NCBI GenBank assembly: GCA_020073145.1
Contig: JAIQFS010000039.1
Location: 1-49,272 of the forward strand
Direction of reading: 5' to 3'
From: Terriglobia bacterium
GTDB taxonomy: Bacteria; Acidobacteriota; Terriglobia; Bryobacterales; Bryobacteraceae
Length of the DNA: 49,272 nucleotides
A program made the translations under genes and the position numbers. The notes under the pieces were generated by a model. It worked only from the letters and a program-made list of their open reading frames with translations. It was not told the DNA's origin and did no database searches. Within the stretch, counting starts at the first letter, position 1. Every line of letters starts with the position of its first letter. Positions 14,874-24,179 of the stretch are shown in pieces.

Positions 14874-16322
14874 CTACTTCTTCACGCCTTCGAATTCGAC
14901 AGTCGATTGGCCCGTGTATTTGTGGTAGTTGCGGAAATCAATGGTGTTCTTGTTGCAGAACGCCGATCCGCGCTGGCAGCTCAAGGTCTCGGCATGCACG
15001 GGCAGCAGGAACTGCTCGGTGCCTCCCAGTCGCACGTACTGATAGTCGGTTGCGCTCTCCACGTGGTCGGCGGGGAAATCCTTGGGCAGTTCGTGCGCCT
15101 GCATCTCGATGCGCAGCACGCGGCCCGTCTGCGGATCGATCCATACTCGGCCCCCGTACGCCGGCTCGTAACTTTGCGACCCGAAATGCAGCGTCCAGTG
15201 CGAATTCCCGCGCTCCACCGAAAAATCGTACAACTTCGCCGTGAGCCCGGCAATCCGCGATTCGCCGCGCGATTGGAATTCGGCGGCGGTGGCCGGCGAA
15301 AACAGGTCGATGAGCACGGTGCCAAACTCGCCCGTCGACCAGGCTCCGCCCAGCTCTTCCATCTTCTTGCTCGTGGCTTTCCCGTTGACCGCGAGATTGC
15401 GATAGTTCTCCCGCCCGTTCTCGTACACCACTTCTACACTCACCACGTCCATCGGGCTCCAGTTGGCGGGCTGGGACGAGCTCTCGGCCCGCGACATCAT
15501 CTCCTGGCACACGTAATTGGGCAGGCTTTCGGTGAATTCCAGCGCCGCTTCGGTGGCCTTGCGGATGAGCGGATCTTCCTGGTGCGAGCCCAGCGGGCTC
15601 TGGTCTTCCGCCTTCTCGGGGGCCGCCGCCCTCTGGGGCAGATCGGCCGCCGGAAGCGGCAGATTGCCGGCGATTTGTTTTGGTGGCTCCGCCGGGGGCT
15701 CCGGTGTAGCGTCGGCATCGCGCTGAACCGGCTTGCCCCGTCTCAATACGGGAGGTCCCGGATCGTCGCCCGCACGCGGCGCCGGCGGTGCCGTGCGCTC
15801 CGTAGCCGATTCGGGCGGGGGCGCGTTCTTCCACGTATCCACCGGGGCGTCCTTGGTTTCCTGAGTACCCCCGGCCGCCGCCGCTTTCTCCCAATACACG
15901 TTCACTGCGGTCATCGACCCATCTGGCTCTTCGGAACCTTCCACCGAAAGCTGATCGCCCGGACTGAATTTGGGCGATTTGATGTCGTCCCCGTTCTTGA
16001 TGTATTTGGTTTTGCCCGTGACCCGGAACTCGAGCACGCGGTAGTCATCCAGTTCCAGCCGAATGACCTTGGCATCCATCTCCTTCAACTTGCCCCGGAA
16101 ATTCGGGAGCACCGGCATCTGATCCTTGCCCGGGTTCGTGGACGCTTTCGGCTGCTTAGTGCCCCTCCGAGGGATCGGAATGCCGGGGCCGGTGCCGGGA
16201 TACTGGCCCGGGTACCCGCCCGGGTTTCCACCCGGATACCCAGGCGGATAGCCACCCGGTGGATAACCGATCTGGGCCAACCCGGCCGAAGCCGCTGCGA
16301 CCAATAAAATGAAGGATTTCAA
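14874..16322 (-). CDS. Secreted acidobacterial protein with Gly/Pro/Tyr-rich N-terminus
   Basis: A 482-residue protein with a short signal peptide (SFILLVAAASAGLAQ) followed by a low-complexity GYPPGGYPPGYPGG-type stretch (residues 18-50). Residues 70-145 form a small beta domain (RVLEFRVTGKTKYIKNGDDI), reminiscent of DUF5666-like folds. A long Pro-rich linker follows. The C-terminal 240 residues contain FTESLPNYVCQEMMSR and a beta-rich fold (GRVWIDPQTGRVLRIEMQAH) seen in many Solibacter secreted proteins, possibly lipoprotein-localisation-like. Function is unknown; an envelope role is inferred. It is a single gene, divergent from the receiver/ATPase gene. Confidence 0.8.
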   Translation of the reverse strand: MKSFILLVAAASAGLAQIGYPPGGYPPGYPGGNPGGYPGQYPGTGPGIPIPRRGTKQPKASTNPGKDQMPVLPNFRGKLKEMDAKVIRLELDDYRVLEFRVTGKTKYIKNGDDIKSPKFSPGDQLSVEGSEEPDGSMTAVNVYWEKAAAAGGTQETKDAPVDTWKNAPPPESATERTAPPAPRAGDDPGPPVLRRGKPVQRDADATPEPPAEPPKQIAGNLPLPAADLPQRAAAPEKAEDQSPLGSHQEDPLIRKATEAALEFTESLPNYVCQEMMSRAESSSQPANWSPMDVVSVEVVYENGRENYRNLAVNGKATSKKMEELGGAWSTGEFGTVLIDLFSPATAAEFQSRGESRIAGLTAKLYDFSVERGNSHWTLHFGSQSYEPAYGGRVWIDPQTGRVLRIEMQAHELPKDFPADHVESATDYQYVRLGGTEQFLLPVHAETLSCQRGSAFCNKNTIDFRNYHKYTGQSTVEFEGVKK

Positions 16323-16469
16323 TCTGGAGGTGAGATGCTCGCCGGGCGTTCCGGGTTACAAGCTTTTGCCGCCAGTTTCCGATAGACGACTACCCCCGGC
16401 CATACGCCCCGGTACTGCGTTTGGCGCACTACCCCCCACAACCGCCCGTCCTCAGGTAACATTGGGAGT

Positions 16470-17309
16470 GTGAGCGCTCGCTCCTTGTTGGTGGTCGACG
16501 CCGATCCTGCCGTCCATGAGTTGCTGGCTACCGCTCTAAACCGACAAGACCAAAAGATCCAGAACGCCTATGACGGAAGGGAGGCTCTGGACTACCTGCG
16601 CGCTCGGCCCTACGATCTAGTGGTGGCGGGTCAAGGTCCCAACGGACTCGACAGCATGAAGCTGCTGCGCCGTATGCGCGCCATCCGTCCCGAGACCAAG
16701 GTCATTCTGACCGGTGAGCCCAGCGCCACCCGCGCCCTCGACGCCATGCGGGCCCGGGCCTACAGCTACGTCCACAAGCCCTTCCAGCCGACGCCTCTGG
16801 CTGAAATGGTCCATCAGGCGCTCCAATCCTCTGCCTGGGAGAACGACGTGAAAGTCCTCTCGGCGCGCCGCGAATGGATCGGCCTGGAGGTACGCTGCAA
16901 GCTGGAAGCCGCCGACCGTGCCGTCCATTTGCTCGGGGAATTGGAGGTCGATCTGCCTCCCGAAGTCTGGGAGGATGTCGCCGCCGCGTTTCGCGAACTT
17001 CTGCTCAATGCCATCGAACACGGCGCCAAGTCCGATGCCCGCAAGCGGGTCCAGGTGCGGGTCCTCCACACCAAGGGCTCCCTCATCGTGCACCTGCAGG
17101 ATCCGGGTAAGGGCTTTTCGCTGGTCGGCCTCCAGCATGCCGCCTTCTGCAACCCCGAGAACGACCCCACCCGCCACGTCGAGATCCGTGCCGAACAGGG
17201 ACAGCGCCCCGGGGGCTTCGGCATCCTGATGGCCCGCAACCTGGTTGACGAATTACTCTACAACCAGCGCGGCAATGAAGTGATGTTTGTGAAGTACCTC
17301 TCGCGCTGA
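16470..17309 (+). CDS. Degenerate receiver domain fused to RsbW-like histidine-kinase ATPase
   Basis: A 279-residue two-domain protein starting at GTG. Residues 4-118 are a CheY-like receiver with the acidic pair in VVDADP, the conserved Thr81 and Lys103 (HKPF). The phosphoacceptor position holds Gly54 (DLVVAGQGPNG where 'DLVLTDxxMPG' is expected). Residues 130-279 form a GHKL ATPase of the anti-sigma (RsbW/SpoIIAB) type, with N-box FRELLLNAIEHGAK, the DPGKGF box and GGFGILMARNLVDEL. Such proteins usually bind a sigma factor or anti-anti-sigma factor under phosphorylation control. Without Asp the receiver probably acts by protein contact. No partner gene is adjacent. Confidence 0.85.
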   Translation: MSARSLLVVDADPAVHELLATALNRQDQKIQNAYDGREALDYLRARPYDLVVAGQGPNGLDSMKLLRRMRAIRPETKVILTGEPSATRALDAMRARAYSYVHKPFQPTPLAEMVHQALQSSAWENDVKVLSARREWIGLEVRCKLEAADRAVHLLGELEVDLPPEVWEDVAAAFRELLLNAIEHGAKSDARKRVQVRVLHTKGSLIVHLQDPGKGFSLVGLQHAAFCNPENDPTRHVEIRAEQGQRPGGFGILMARNLVDELLYNQRGNEVMFVKYLSR

Positions 17310-17352
17310 CCGCGGACCTGGCGAACCACGCGCCCGGGCATTTCCTGCTTGC

Positions 17353-17871
17353 CTACTTTTTCCCCGCTCCGCCGAAACTTGCCCCGAGCAGCGCCTCAAT
17401 GTGCGGGAACAGCGCATTGCCCTCGAAGATCTCGTGTGTTGCCAGGCCGTACTCGAACTGCTCGCGGATCTGGCCGCGGGCATCGATCAGGAAAATGTAC
17501 GGAAGGTCGAAAGCCGGCTTGCCGATATACGCATAGGCGACCCGTCCCGCGTCCAGCAGAATCGGGTAATTGATCTGGTGCTCGGCCGTGAATTTGGAAA
17601 CATTGGCGGGCGTATCCGGCGGATTCACCAGCGCCACAATATGGATCTGGGGACCGTATCGCGCTTGCACCTGCTTCAGGACGTTGCTGAATGCGGCGCA
17701 ATGCACGCAACCGGTCTGCATGAACTCCAGGACCATCGCCTTGCCCTTGTACTCGTAGGAGTCGTGGTCGTGCCCCTGGACATCGGGAAGCAGAAAACGC
17801 TGAGCCGGCCGCGGCGCATCCGCCGCCAGGAGTGCGAAAGAGCACAACAATGCTGTCAAAAAAGTTCGCAT
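17353..17871 (-). CDS. Secreted TlpA-like thioredoxin-fold protein
   Basis: A 172-residue exported protein with a signal peptide (residues 1-17) and one thioredoxin fold of the AhpC/TSA-TlpA type. The redox pair is Cys55/Cys58 in MQTGCVHCAAF, followed by YPILLDAGRVAYAYIG and the cis-Pro-region segment FDLPYIFLIDARG. A periplasmic thiol-disulfide role is likely; partner proteins are unknown, though DsbD at 12.9 kb could reduce it. It is the last gene of a minus-strand unit with mtnA, seven bases downstream of mtnA. Confidence 0.85.
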   Translation of the reverse strand: MRTFLTALLCSFALLAADAPRPAQRFLLPDVQGHDHDSYEYKGKAMVLEFMQTGCVHCAAFSNVLKQVQARYGPQIHIVALVNPPDTPANVSKFTAEHQINYPILLDAGRVAYAYIGKPAFDLPYIFLIDARGQIREQFEYGLATHEIFEGNALFPHIEALLGASFGGAGKK

Positions 17872-17878
17872 TTCACGA

Positions 17879-18922
<1,044 letters not shown>

Positions 18923-18934
18923 AAGATCCGGTTT

Positions 18935-19720
18935 CTAGCGGTGCGGAATCTGATCGCGCTGGAGGACCAGCGCGAAGAAGAACAGGGCATTGTACGCCGC
19001 GTGCATCAGCGCCGAGGCGCGCGTGGAACCAGTCAGTTGCTTCATCGCCCCGAACGCCGCCCCCGCTAGCGAGATCAACACCACGTGACGCCACGAATTT
19101 CCGTATTCCTGAAAATGCAGCAGCCCGAACGGCACGGCCGCCAGCAGAACCCCGGCCGTCGGTCCCAGGCTGCGCGCCAGCAACGGCTGCAGAAACCCGC
19201 GGAATGCCAGTTCCTCAAACAGCGGGCCCAGGGTGATTCCGAAGACCGCGATCATGATCAGTGACGTCCGGTCTTGCAGCAGATCGGTCATGGGGTTGCT
19301 GGTCGCCGGCGTTTGCAGCAACAGGCTCACCCCCGACACCCCGAAGGCTGTGAGCAGGCCGGCGATCGCCACCAGCACGGGCGGCATCCGCATCGCCGTC
19401 CACCCGAGCGATCGCCATAACGGCCGCTCATATTGCCAGCGGAAGAGCAGCTTCAGCCCCGTGAACATGAGCGCATAGCCCACGAACTCGGCCGGCAGCA
19501 GTTCCACCGCCCGCAGCTTCGGGTGGGAGTGAAACACCAGTTCGAGCAGTCGCACAAACCCCACGCCCAACAGCAGGCACGGCACGGTCAGCCCGGCAAA
19601 AATCGCCAGGTCGGTGTAACTCCAGAAAGGCGCACGCTGCGGTGGCGGTGCCGGCTCTTGGGGCGGAACCTCGATCGATGGCGGCGGGCCCAGCGGCTGA
19701 AATGGCTGCTCTTCCGTCAT
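18935..19720 (-). CDS. CPBP family intramembrane metalloprotease
   Basis: A 261-residue integral membrane protein. A Pro-rich cytosolic N-terminus (to about residue 30) is followed by seven or eight hydrophobic helices. The CPBP/Rce1-like motifs are all visible: EELAFRGFLQPLL (EExxxR), FGLLHF with its His, and the final HAAYNALFF. Members cleave prenylated or bacteriocin-related peptides or serve as immunity proteins; the substrate here is unknown. The ATG at 19720 overlaps the stop of the DHS-like gene (ATGA), and mtnA starts 12 bp after this stop. Confidence 0.9.
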   Translation of the reverse strand: MTEEQPFQPLGPPPSIEVPPQEPAPPPQRAPFWSYTDLAIFAGLTVPCLLLGVGFVRLLELVFHSHPKLRAVELLPAEFVGYALMFTGLKLLFRWQYERPLWRSLGWTAMRMPPVLVAIAGLLTAFGVSGVSLLLQTPATSNPMTDLLQDRTSLIMIAVFGITLGPLFEELAFRGFLQPLLARSLGPTAGVLLAAVPFGLLHFQEYGNSWRHVVLISLAGAAFGAMKQLTGSTRASALMHAAYNALFFFALVLQRDQIPHR

Positions 19721-20676
19721 GGCTCCCTCTCGATCAGCGCCGCCGCCAGCAGCGGAATCAGAATCTCGTGGTGCCCCGTGATGGCGTACCCCGAGCCCCC
19801 TGCTTGCGCGTGCGGCCGCTCCACCACGTTCACTCGCGGCCGGTAGTGCTGCAGAAAATCGAAATTCGCCGTCGTGAATCGCGCCAGCGGATGTCCCAGA
19901 TTGCGGACCGCCGCGACGGCCTTCAGAAAAACTTCCGGCAGCACCACCGCCGAGCCCACATTCAGATAGACGCCGCCGTCGTTCAAATCCGCCACGTACG
20001 CGCACAATAGCCGAAAATCGCGATGGCTGCCCGCGCCGATCGCGGCCCCGTCCGCGGAAGGATGCGTGTGCGGCGTATCGGTTCCCACCGCCACGTGCAC
20101 CGTCACCGGCGTTCCGTGCCGATAGGCTTGCAGCAGCAGGCTCGCTCCCGCATGTTCCGGCGCAGCCAGCGCCTCCAGACTCCGCCCCAGGGCTTCCCCC
20201 ATTCCGAGCCCGTCACGATGGCCTTCCGCAATCGCGCGGTTCATCTCGCGCCCCGTCTCTTCCGCCGACCCGAACCGTCCGTCCGGGAGCACCGCTTCCA
20301 CATCCTCGCTGGTGTGCCCCGCCAGCGCAATCTCGAAATCGTGAATCGCCGCCGACCCGTTCATGGCGAACGCCGTCACGTATCCGCGCCGCATCAGGTC
20401 AGTCAGCACCGGCGCCAGCCCGCACTTGATCGTGTGTCCGCCGAGGCCCCAAATCACCGCCCGCCCCCGGGCGCGCGCCGCCGCCATCGCATCCACCACC
20501 GCCCGGAACGAATCCCCCGCCAGGATGTGCGGCAGTGAATCCAGCCATCCCGCCACGCCCGACCCCTTCCGATACACCGCCGCGAAATCGCCGGTCTTCA
20601 CTTTCCCGCCGCGTTCCTTCAAGCCGATGGTATGGAGTCCGCCGAAGTCGAGCGGCCGCTTGGTGTACTTGCTCAT
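19717..20676 (-). CDS. Deoxyhypusine-synthase-like protein of unknown function
   Basis: A 319-residue protein starting at MSKYTKRPLDFGGLHTIGLK. The central Rossmann-like region reads VIWGLGGHTIKCGLAPVLTD and FAMNGSAAIHDFEIALAG, then TSEDV. The order (Gly-rich turn, 'LAPVLTDLM', then an Asn/Gly-rich turn and 'HDFE') recalls the deoxyhypusine synthase fold, which uses spermidine and NAD. I cannot align the catalytic Lys from sight, and bacteria lack eIF5A, so an agmatinase-like or homospermidine-type activity, or another role, is possible. It is first in the operon with CPBP protease, mtnA and a TlpA-like gene, and divergent from ald. Confidence 0.6.
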   Translation of the reverse strand: MSKYTKRPLDFGGLHTIGLKERGGKVKTGDFAAVYRKGSGVAGWLDSLPHILAGDSFRAVVDAMAAARARGRAVIWGLGGHTIKCGLAPVLTDLMRRGYVTAFAMNGSAAIHDFEIALAGHTSEDVEAVLPDGRFGSAEETGREMNRAIAEGHRDGLGMGEALGRSLEALAAPEHAGASLLLQAYRHGTPVTVHVAVGTDTPHTHPSADGAAIGAGSHRDFRLLCAYVADLNDGGVYLNVGSAVVLPEVFLKAVAAVRNLGHPLARFTTANFDFLQHYRPRVNVVERPHAQAGGSGYAITGHHEILIPLLAAALIEREP

Positions 20677-20816
20677 CGATTGCGTTGCCTGGAGTTCACC
20701 CGCCAGAGGCCCTGCACCTTGTTCATTATTACGTACCCGCTCCTTCCCAGGGGGACGTCCCACCACTACCGAGCCCGGGCTATAGAGTGCCGCAGCTAGC
20801 CCCCACATTTAAGTGG

Positions 20817-20825
20817 TGTTATAAT
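20817..20825 (+). promoter_or_regulatory. Extended -10 promoter of ald
   Basis: TGTTATAAT is an exact extended -10 box (TGnTATAAT), again without a matching -35. Transcription from about 20832 would give a very short leader beginning at the GGAGGTGAT ribosome binding site. This rules out the ATG at 20824, which lies inside the box, and supports the start at 20848. Confidence 0.6.
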
Positions 20826-20847
20826 GCAATCGGAGGTGATGATCCGC

Positions 20848-21960
20848 ATGGTCATCGGCGTCCCCAAGGAAGTCAAGGATCACGAAACCCGCGTGGGCCT
20901 GGTGCCCAGCGGCGTTACTGCCCTGCGCGAGGCAGACCATGAAGTGCTGGTCGAGACCCATGCGGGCGAAGGCAGTTCCATCACCGATCGCGAATACATG
21001 CAAGCCGGAGCCGCCATCGCGCAGACTGCCGCCGATGTCTGGCGGAAAGCCGACCTCATCGTCAAGGTCAAGGAGCCGCAGCGCGCCGAGTATGACTTCT
21101 TCCGGCCCAACCTGACCCTCTTCACCTATCTCCATCTGGCGCCTCTGCCGGAGCTCACCGACCGCCTGCTGGCCAGCAAAGTGAGCGGTGTCGCCTACGA
21201 AACCATTGTGGAGGCCGATGGCTCGCTCCCCCTGCTGACCCCCATGAGCGAGGTCGCCGGCCGCATGGCCGTGCAGGTGGGCGCGCGCTACCTGGAAAAA
21301 GAGAACGGCGGCCGTGGCGTCCTGCTGGGTGGCGTGCCCGGAGTCGCCCCCGCCAATGTGCTTATCCTGGGCGGCGGTGTGGTGGGCGTGAACGCCGCCA
21401 AGATCGCCGTCGGCATGGGCGCAAAGGTCACCATCATCGAGCGCAACTTGAACCGCCTGCGCCACTTGGACGACATCTTCAGCAGCCAGATCGTGACCCT
21501 GGCCTCCAACTCCTGGACCATCGGCGAGAACATCCGGACCGCCGATCTGGTCATCGGTTCGGTCCTCATCCCCGGTGCGTCAGCCCCCAAGCTAGTTCGC
21601 CGCCAGATGATCGCCACCATGAAGCACGGCGCCGTTGTGGTCGATGTCGCGATCGACCAAGGCGGCTGCTTCGAGACCTCCCACGCCACCACCCACACCG
21701 ACCCGGTCTACGTGGTCGACGGCGTCCTGCATTACTGCGTCTCCAATATGCCGGCCGCCGTGCCCCACACCTCGACCTTCGCGCTGACCAACGCCACCAT
21801 CCCGTATTTGTTGGAACTGGCCAATCTCGGTTTGGAGCGCGCCGCCGGCAAGCACCCCGCCATCAGTGCCGGCGTGAACACCTATCGCGGCTGCATCACG
21901 CACGAAGCAGTCGCCCAGTCCCAAGGCCGCCAGTGCCGCGATCTCGCCACCGTGGCGTAA
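20848..21960 (+). CDS. ald: Alanine dehydrogenase
   Basis: A 370-residue NAD-dependent enzyme interconverting L-alanine and pyruvate plus ammonia. It begins [20 protein letters not shown], the classical N-terminus, and has [15 protein letters not shown] with the substrate-binding His. The Rossmann motif [14 protein letters not shown] and [19 protein letters not shown] follow. A strong GGAGGTGAT ribosome binding site lies six or seven bases before the ATG at 20848. Length matches the family (about 371). It stands alone as a transcript, divergent from the DHS-like operon. Confidence 0.97.
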   Translation: MVIGVPKEVKDHETRVGLVPSGVTALREADHEVLVETHAGEGSSITDREYMQAGAAIAQTAADVWRKADLIVKVKEPQRAEYDFFRPNLTLFTYLHLAPLPELTDRLLASKVSGVAYETIVEADGSLPLLTPMSEVAGRMAVQVGARYLEKENGGRGVLLGGVPGVAPANVLILGGGVVGVNAAKIAVGMGAKVTIIERNLNRLRHLDDIFSSQIVTLASNSWTIGENIRTADLVIGSVLIPGASAPKLVRRQMIATMKHGAVVVDVAIDQGGCFETSHATTHTDPVYVVDGVLHYCVSNMPAAVPHTSTFALTNATIPYLLELANLGLERAAGKHPAISAGVNTYRGCITHEAVAQSQGRQCRDLATVA

Positions 21961-21981
21961 CCGAGCGAACGCCGAGGGCGC

Positions 21982-22482
21982 TCAGCCCTGCCTCGCCAGG
22001 CCCCTTTGAGATGGGCCAGCCACGGTACGCATGACTGCGTGCCCTACCGCCACGAGCAAGGCATAAGCAACGGCCAACGCCAGCAGGGGCGCGATGCCTG
22101 GGGAAAACACGATCCAGTTCGGAAACACGGCGCCGAATGCGTAATCGCGGGCCGGGCCCAGAATCGCCGCCGCGGCCACGCACAATGCCAGCCCCACCGC
22201 CCCGGCCCGGTGGGCCACCCTCCAGGTGATCAGGTACAAGGGGGCGCACTGGACCACGAAGGCGAGGCAGAATGTCGAGCGAAAGAACGCAACTCGCGCC
22301 CTCGGCACGGTCCACCAACCCTGCGCTTCTCCAACCTCCAAGGCCAGCAGCGCCACGATGCCAATCGCCGCGCCCGCCCCCGCTGCGCCCACCATCCGGA
22401 GGCCCGGCGCGCGCGTGAAGTACGAAAGCGCAAGGAAAGCCGCCAGACACAAAACGGTCATCAGAACCTGGCCTTCCGTCAT
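21982..22482 (-). CDS. Membrane protein of unknown function
   Basis: A 166-residue protein with about five hydrophobic helices (for example VLMTVLCLAAFLALSYF and GLALCVAAAAILG). No family is recognised. It starts MTEGQ at 22482, overlapping the stop of the preceding membrane-protein gene by ATGA, so the two are almost certainly made together and may form a complex. Convergent with ald. Confidence 0.6.
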   Translation of the reverse strand: MTEGQVLMTVLCLAAFLALSYFTRAPGLRMVGAAGAGAAIGIVALLALEVGEAQGWWTVPRARVAFFRSTFCLAFVVQCAPLYLITWRVAHRAGAVGLALCVAAAAILGPARDYAFGAVFPNWIVFSPGIAPLLALAVAYALLVAVGHAVMRTVAGPSQRGLARQG

Positions 22483-23108
22483 GCTCCACCTCGCGGTATA
22501 AAAATGCCGCGCTGCGCAACTCGCTCGCGAGCTGCGGGCAGCCACCTCTTGGCCCATAAGTAGCCAGATCCGTAGGCAAAGATCGCCAAGCCGCAAAGAA
22601 TGTGAATGCGGTTAGTCACGTTGGGTGGACCAAGGACCAGAAGCGGGCTGGCCGCGGAGGCGCGGACCAGGAGAAGGCTATAAATCACCGCGTTGGTCGC
22701 AAAGGTAAGGAGCGGTGTGATCTCCGGTCCTCGCAGCAGATGTCTCGTCAAAACCCCGGCACTCGCTCCGAGCAACGCCAGAAGAGATAAACAGGAGACT
22801 TGGTAAGCATGCCAGAATCTCGTGGGGATCCAGGCCCACTGAAGGTGGCGGAGCAGTTCTGCGCCGGCCACGGCCGTTCCACCCAGACCCAGCGAGACCG
22901 CGAACGTCACCACCAGGATCTTGCCCAGACCGCCATGGTTGGGCGCCCCGAAGGTGGACGCGCCTCCGATTCCCTCAATCCCGGCCGAAGCTCCAATCCG
23001 CTCGGCCTCTTGACTGGGGTCGACACGACGATCGATTCCCTTCCAGCGCGGCAGCTTCGCCAAGAAATTCGTTCTTCCACCCGCTCTGGGTGGAGTGTCA
23101 GAAAGCAT
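22479..23108 (-). CDS. Membrane protein of unknown function
   Basis: A 209-residue protein with a polar N-terminus of about 60 residues followed by four or five hydrophobic helices (LGKILVVTFAVSLGLGGTAV, VSCLSLLALLGASAGVL, ITPLLTFATNAVIYSLLLV and HILCGLAIFAYGSGYLW). The start at 23108 is chosen because GGGAG lies about seven bases before it; an ATG at 23114 or further upstream is possible. It is coupled to the next gene by ATGA. No family is recognised. Confidence 0.55.
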   Translation of the reverse strand: MLSDTPPRAGGRTNFLAKLPRWKGIDRRVDPSQEAERIGASAGIEGIGGASTFGAPNHGGLGKILVVTFAVSLGLGGTAVAGAELLRHLQWAWIPTRFWHAYQVSCLSLLALLGASAGVLTRHLLRGPEITPLLTFATNAVIYSLLLVRASAASPLLVLGPPNVTNRIHILCGLAIFAYGSGYLWAKRWLPAARERVAQRGIFIPRGGA

Positions 23109-23331
23109 TACCATACTCCCGGCTAACGAGTCCTTACCGGAGGAGACTCCGGCGGTCAATTCTCGTCCTACAATCGTAATCGCGGGTGATAACCCGAGAA
23201 CATCGGCCATTCGTACTGTTTTGTCTGGTACGAATCCCATAACTTTGGTTTTTCCCCTAGGGAGTTCGACCGACCGGTATCACCGCACAGACGGAGATTG
23301 CGACTTGGATTAGGATGGAGTGGGGAGTTCT

Positions 23332-23538
23332 ATGGACAAAAGACTCGCGAAACGGCACAAGCGGCAAGTGGCCCGTGCCCGGGAGAAGGTGAAAGTGTCC
23401 GAGCCGGATGTCCGGACACCCGAACAGATCGCGGCCGCGAGAGTTGCGAGTGGCCTGGATCGGCGGCGCAACGCCAATCCGTGGCCGACGTTGCCGAGCG
23501 ATTCGGAAGCCCCTAAGAAGCCCGACACCCCAGCGTAA
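23332..23538 (+). CDS. Small basic hypothetical protein
   Basis: A 68-residue protein starting MDKRLAKRHKRQVARAREKV with a highly basic helix, then SEPDVRTPEQIAAARVAS and a Pro-rich tail. A GGAGTGGGGAG ribosome binding site precedes the ATG at 23332. Short proteins of this pattern seem conserved in acidobacteria, but no function is known to me. It could bind RNA or DNA through the basic N-terminus. Confidence 0.6.
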   Translation: MDKRLAKRHKRQVARAREKVKVSEPDVRTPEQIAAARVASGLDRRRNANPWPTLPSDSEAPKKPDTPA

Positions 23539-23573
23539 ATCGCGCTGGCAGCGGCACTCCTTCCCGGGTCGCC

Positions 23574-24059
23574 TCAGCCGCCGTATGGCATCGGCGGAAC
23601 TTTCCCAAGTTGGCGGGAATAGACGGTCAGCGCGCCGCGGTGATGAGCCGTGTGTTCCACCATCGACCAGACGATCTCGCTGATCGGTTGGCCGCCCATG
23701 ACGGGGCCGGCCGGCAGCGGCCGCGCCAGTTCCTCCGGGCTGCGCGAGCGCAGAAACTCGATCGCGTTCCCGTAGGCCCTTTCGAGCATCTGGCGCGCCG
23801 CGGCGAGCGATGTCACCGCCGCAGTCGCCTTGGCGTGTTTTTCGAAATCGAGATCGAAGCCTTCCGGCCGGGAGGCGCCCTCGATGAACCAATCGAGCGT
23901 TTGTGCCGCGTGCGCCACTTGCTGCGCTACGGTCATCATGCCGTCCCGCGGACGGAACCCCGAATCAGCCTCATCGAGAACCCGGGTCGAACGGTCGAAG
24001 AATTCCTTGCTCGCCAGCAACTGGTGGGCAAAGTCGTACGGTTGCGGTTTTGGGCTCAT
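23574..24059 (-). CDS. DinB family protein
   Basis: A 161-residue four-helix-bundle protein of the DinB/YfiT type, metal-binding thiol-dependent enzymes of mostly unknown substrate. The three metal-ligand His are visible: one in VAQQVAHAAQTLDWF and two in MVEHTAHHRGALTVYSRQLG. The start MSPKPQPYDFAHQLL is preferred; an ATG 12 bases upstream is possible. It is 120 bp downstream of the ankyrin gene on the same strand. Confidence 0.88.
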   Translation of the reverse strand: MSPKPQPYDFAHQLLASKEFFDRSTRVLDEADSGFRPRDGMMTVAQQVAHAAQTLDWFIEGASRPEGFDLDFEKHAKATAAVTSLAAARQMLERAYGNAIEFLRSRSPEELARPLPAGPVMGGQPISEIVWSMVEHTAHHRGALTVYSRQLGKVPPMPYGG

Positions 24060-24179
24060 GGCCGACACCATAGCACCACGCAAATCCAGGGAGAAGCGTC
24101 GCGAATCACATTCCGGATCACACGGAGAGATTCCGGTGCGATTTACCCCTGCCAACTCTGTCTTTCCTCGGTCGGGCGC

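Noticed and set aside
20824-20847. Upstream ATG of ald
   Set aside because: It lies within the -10 box, and the strong GGAGGTGAT site precedes the ATG at 20848.
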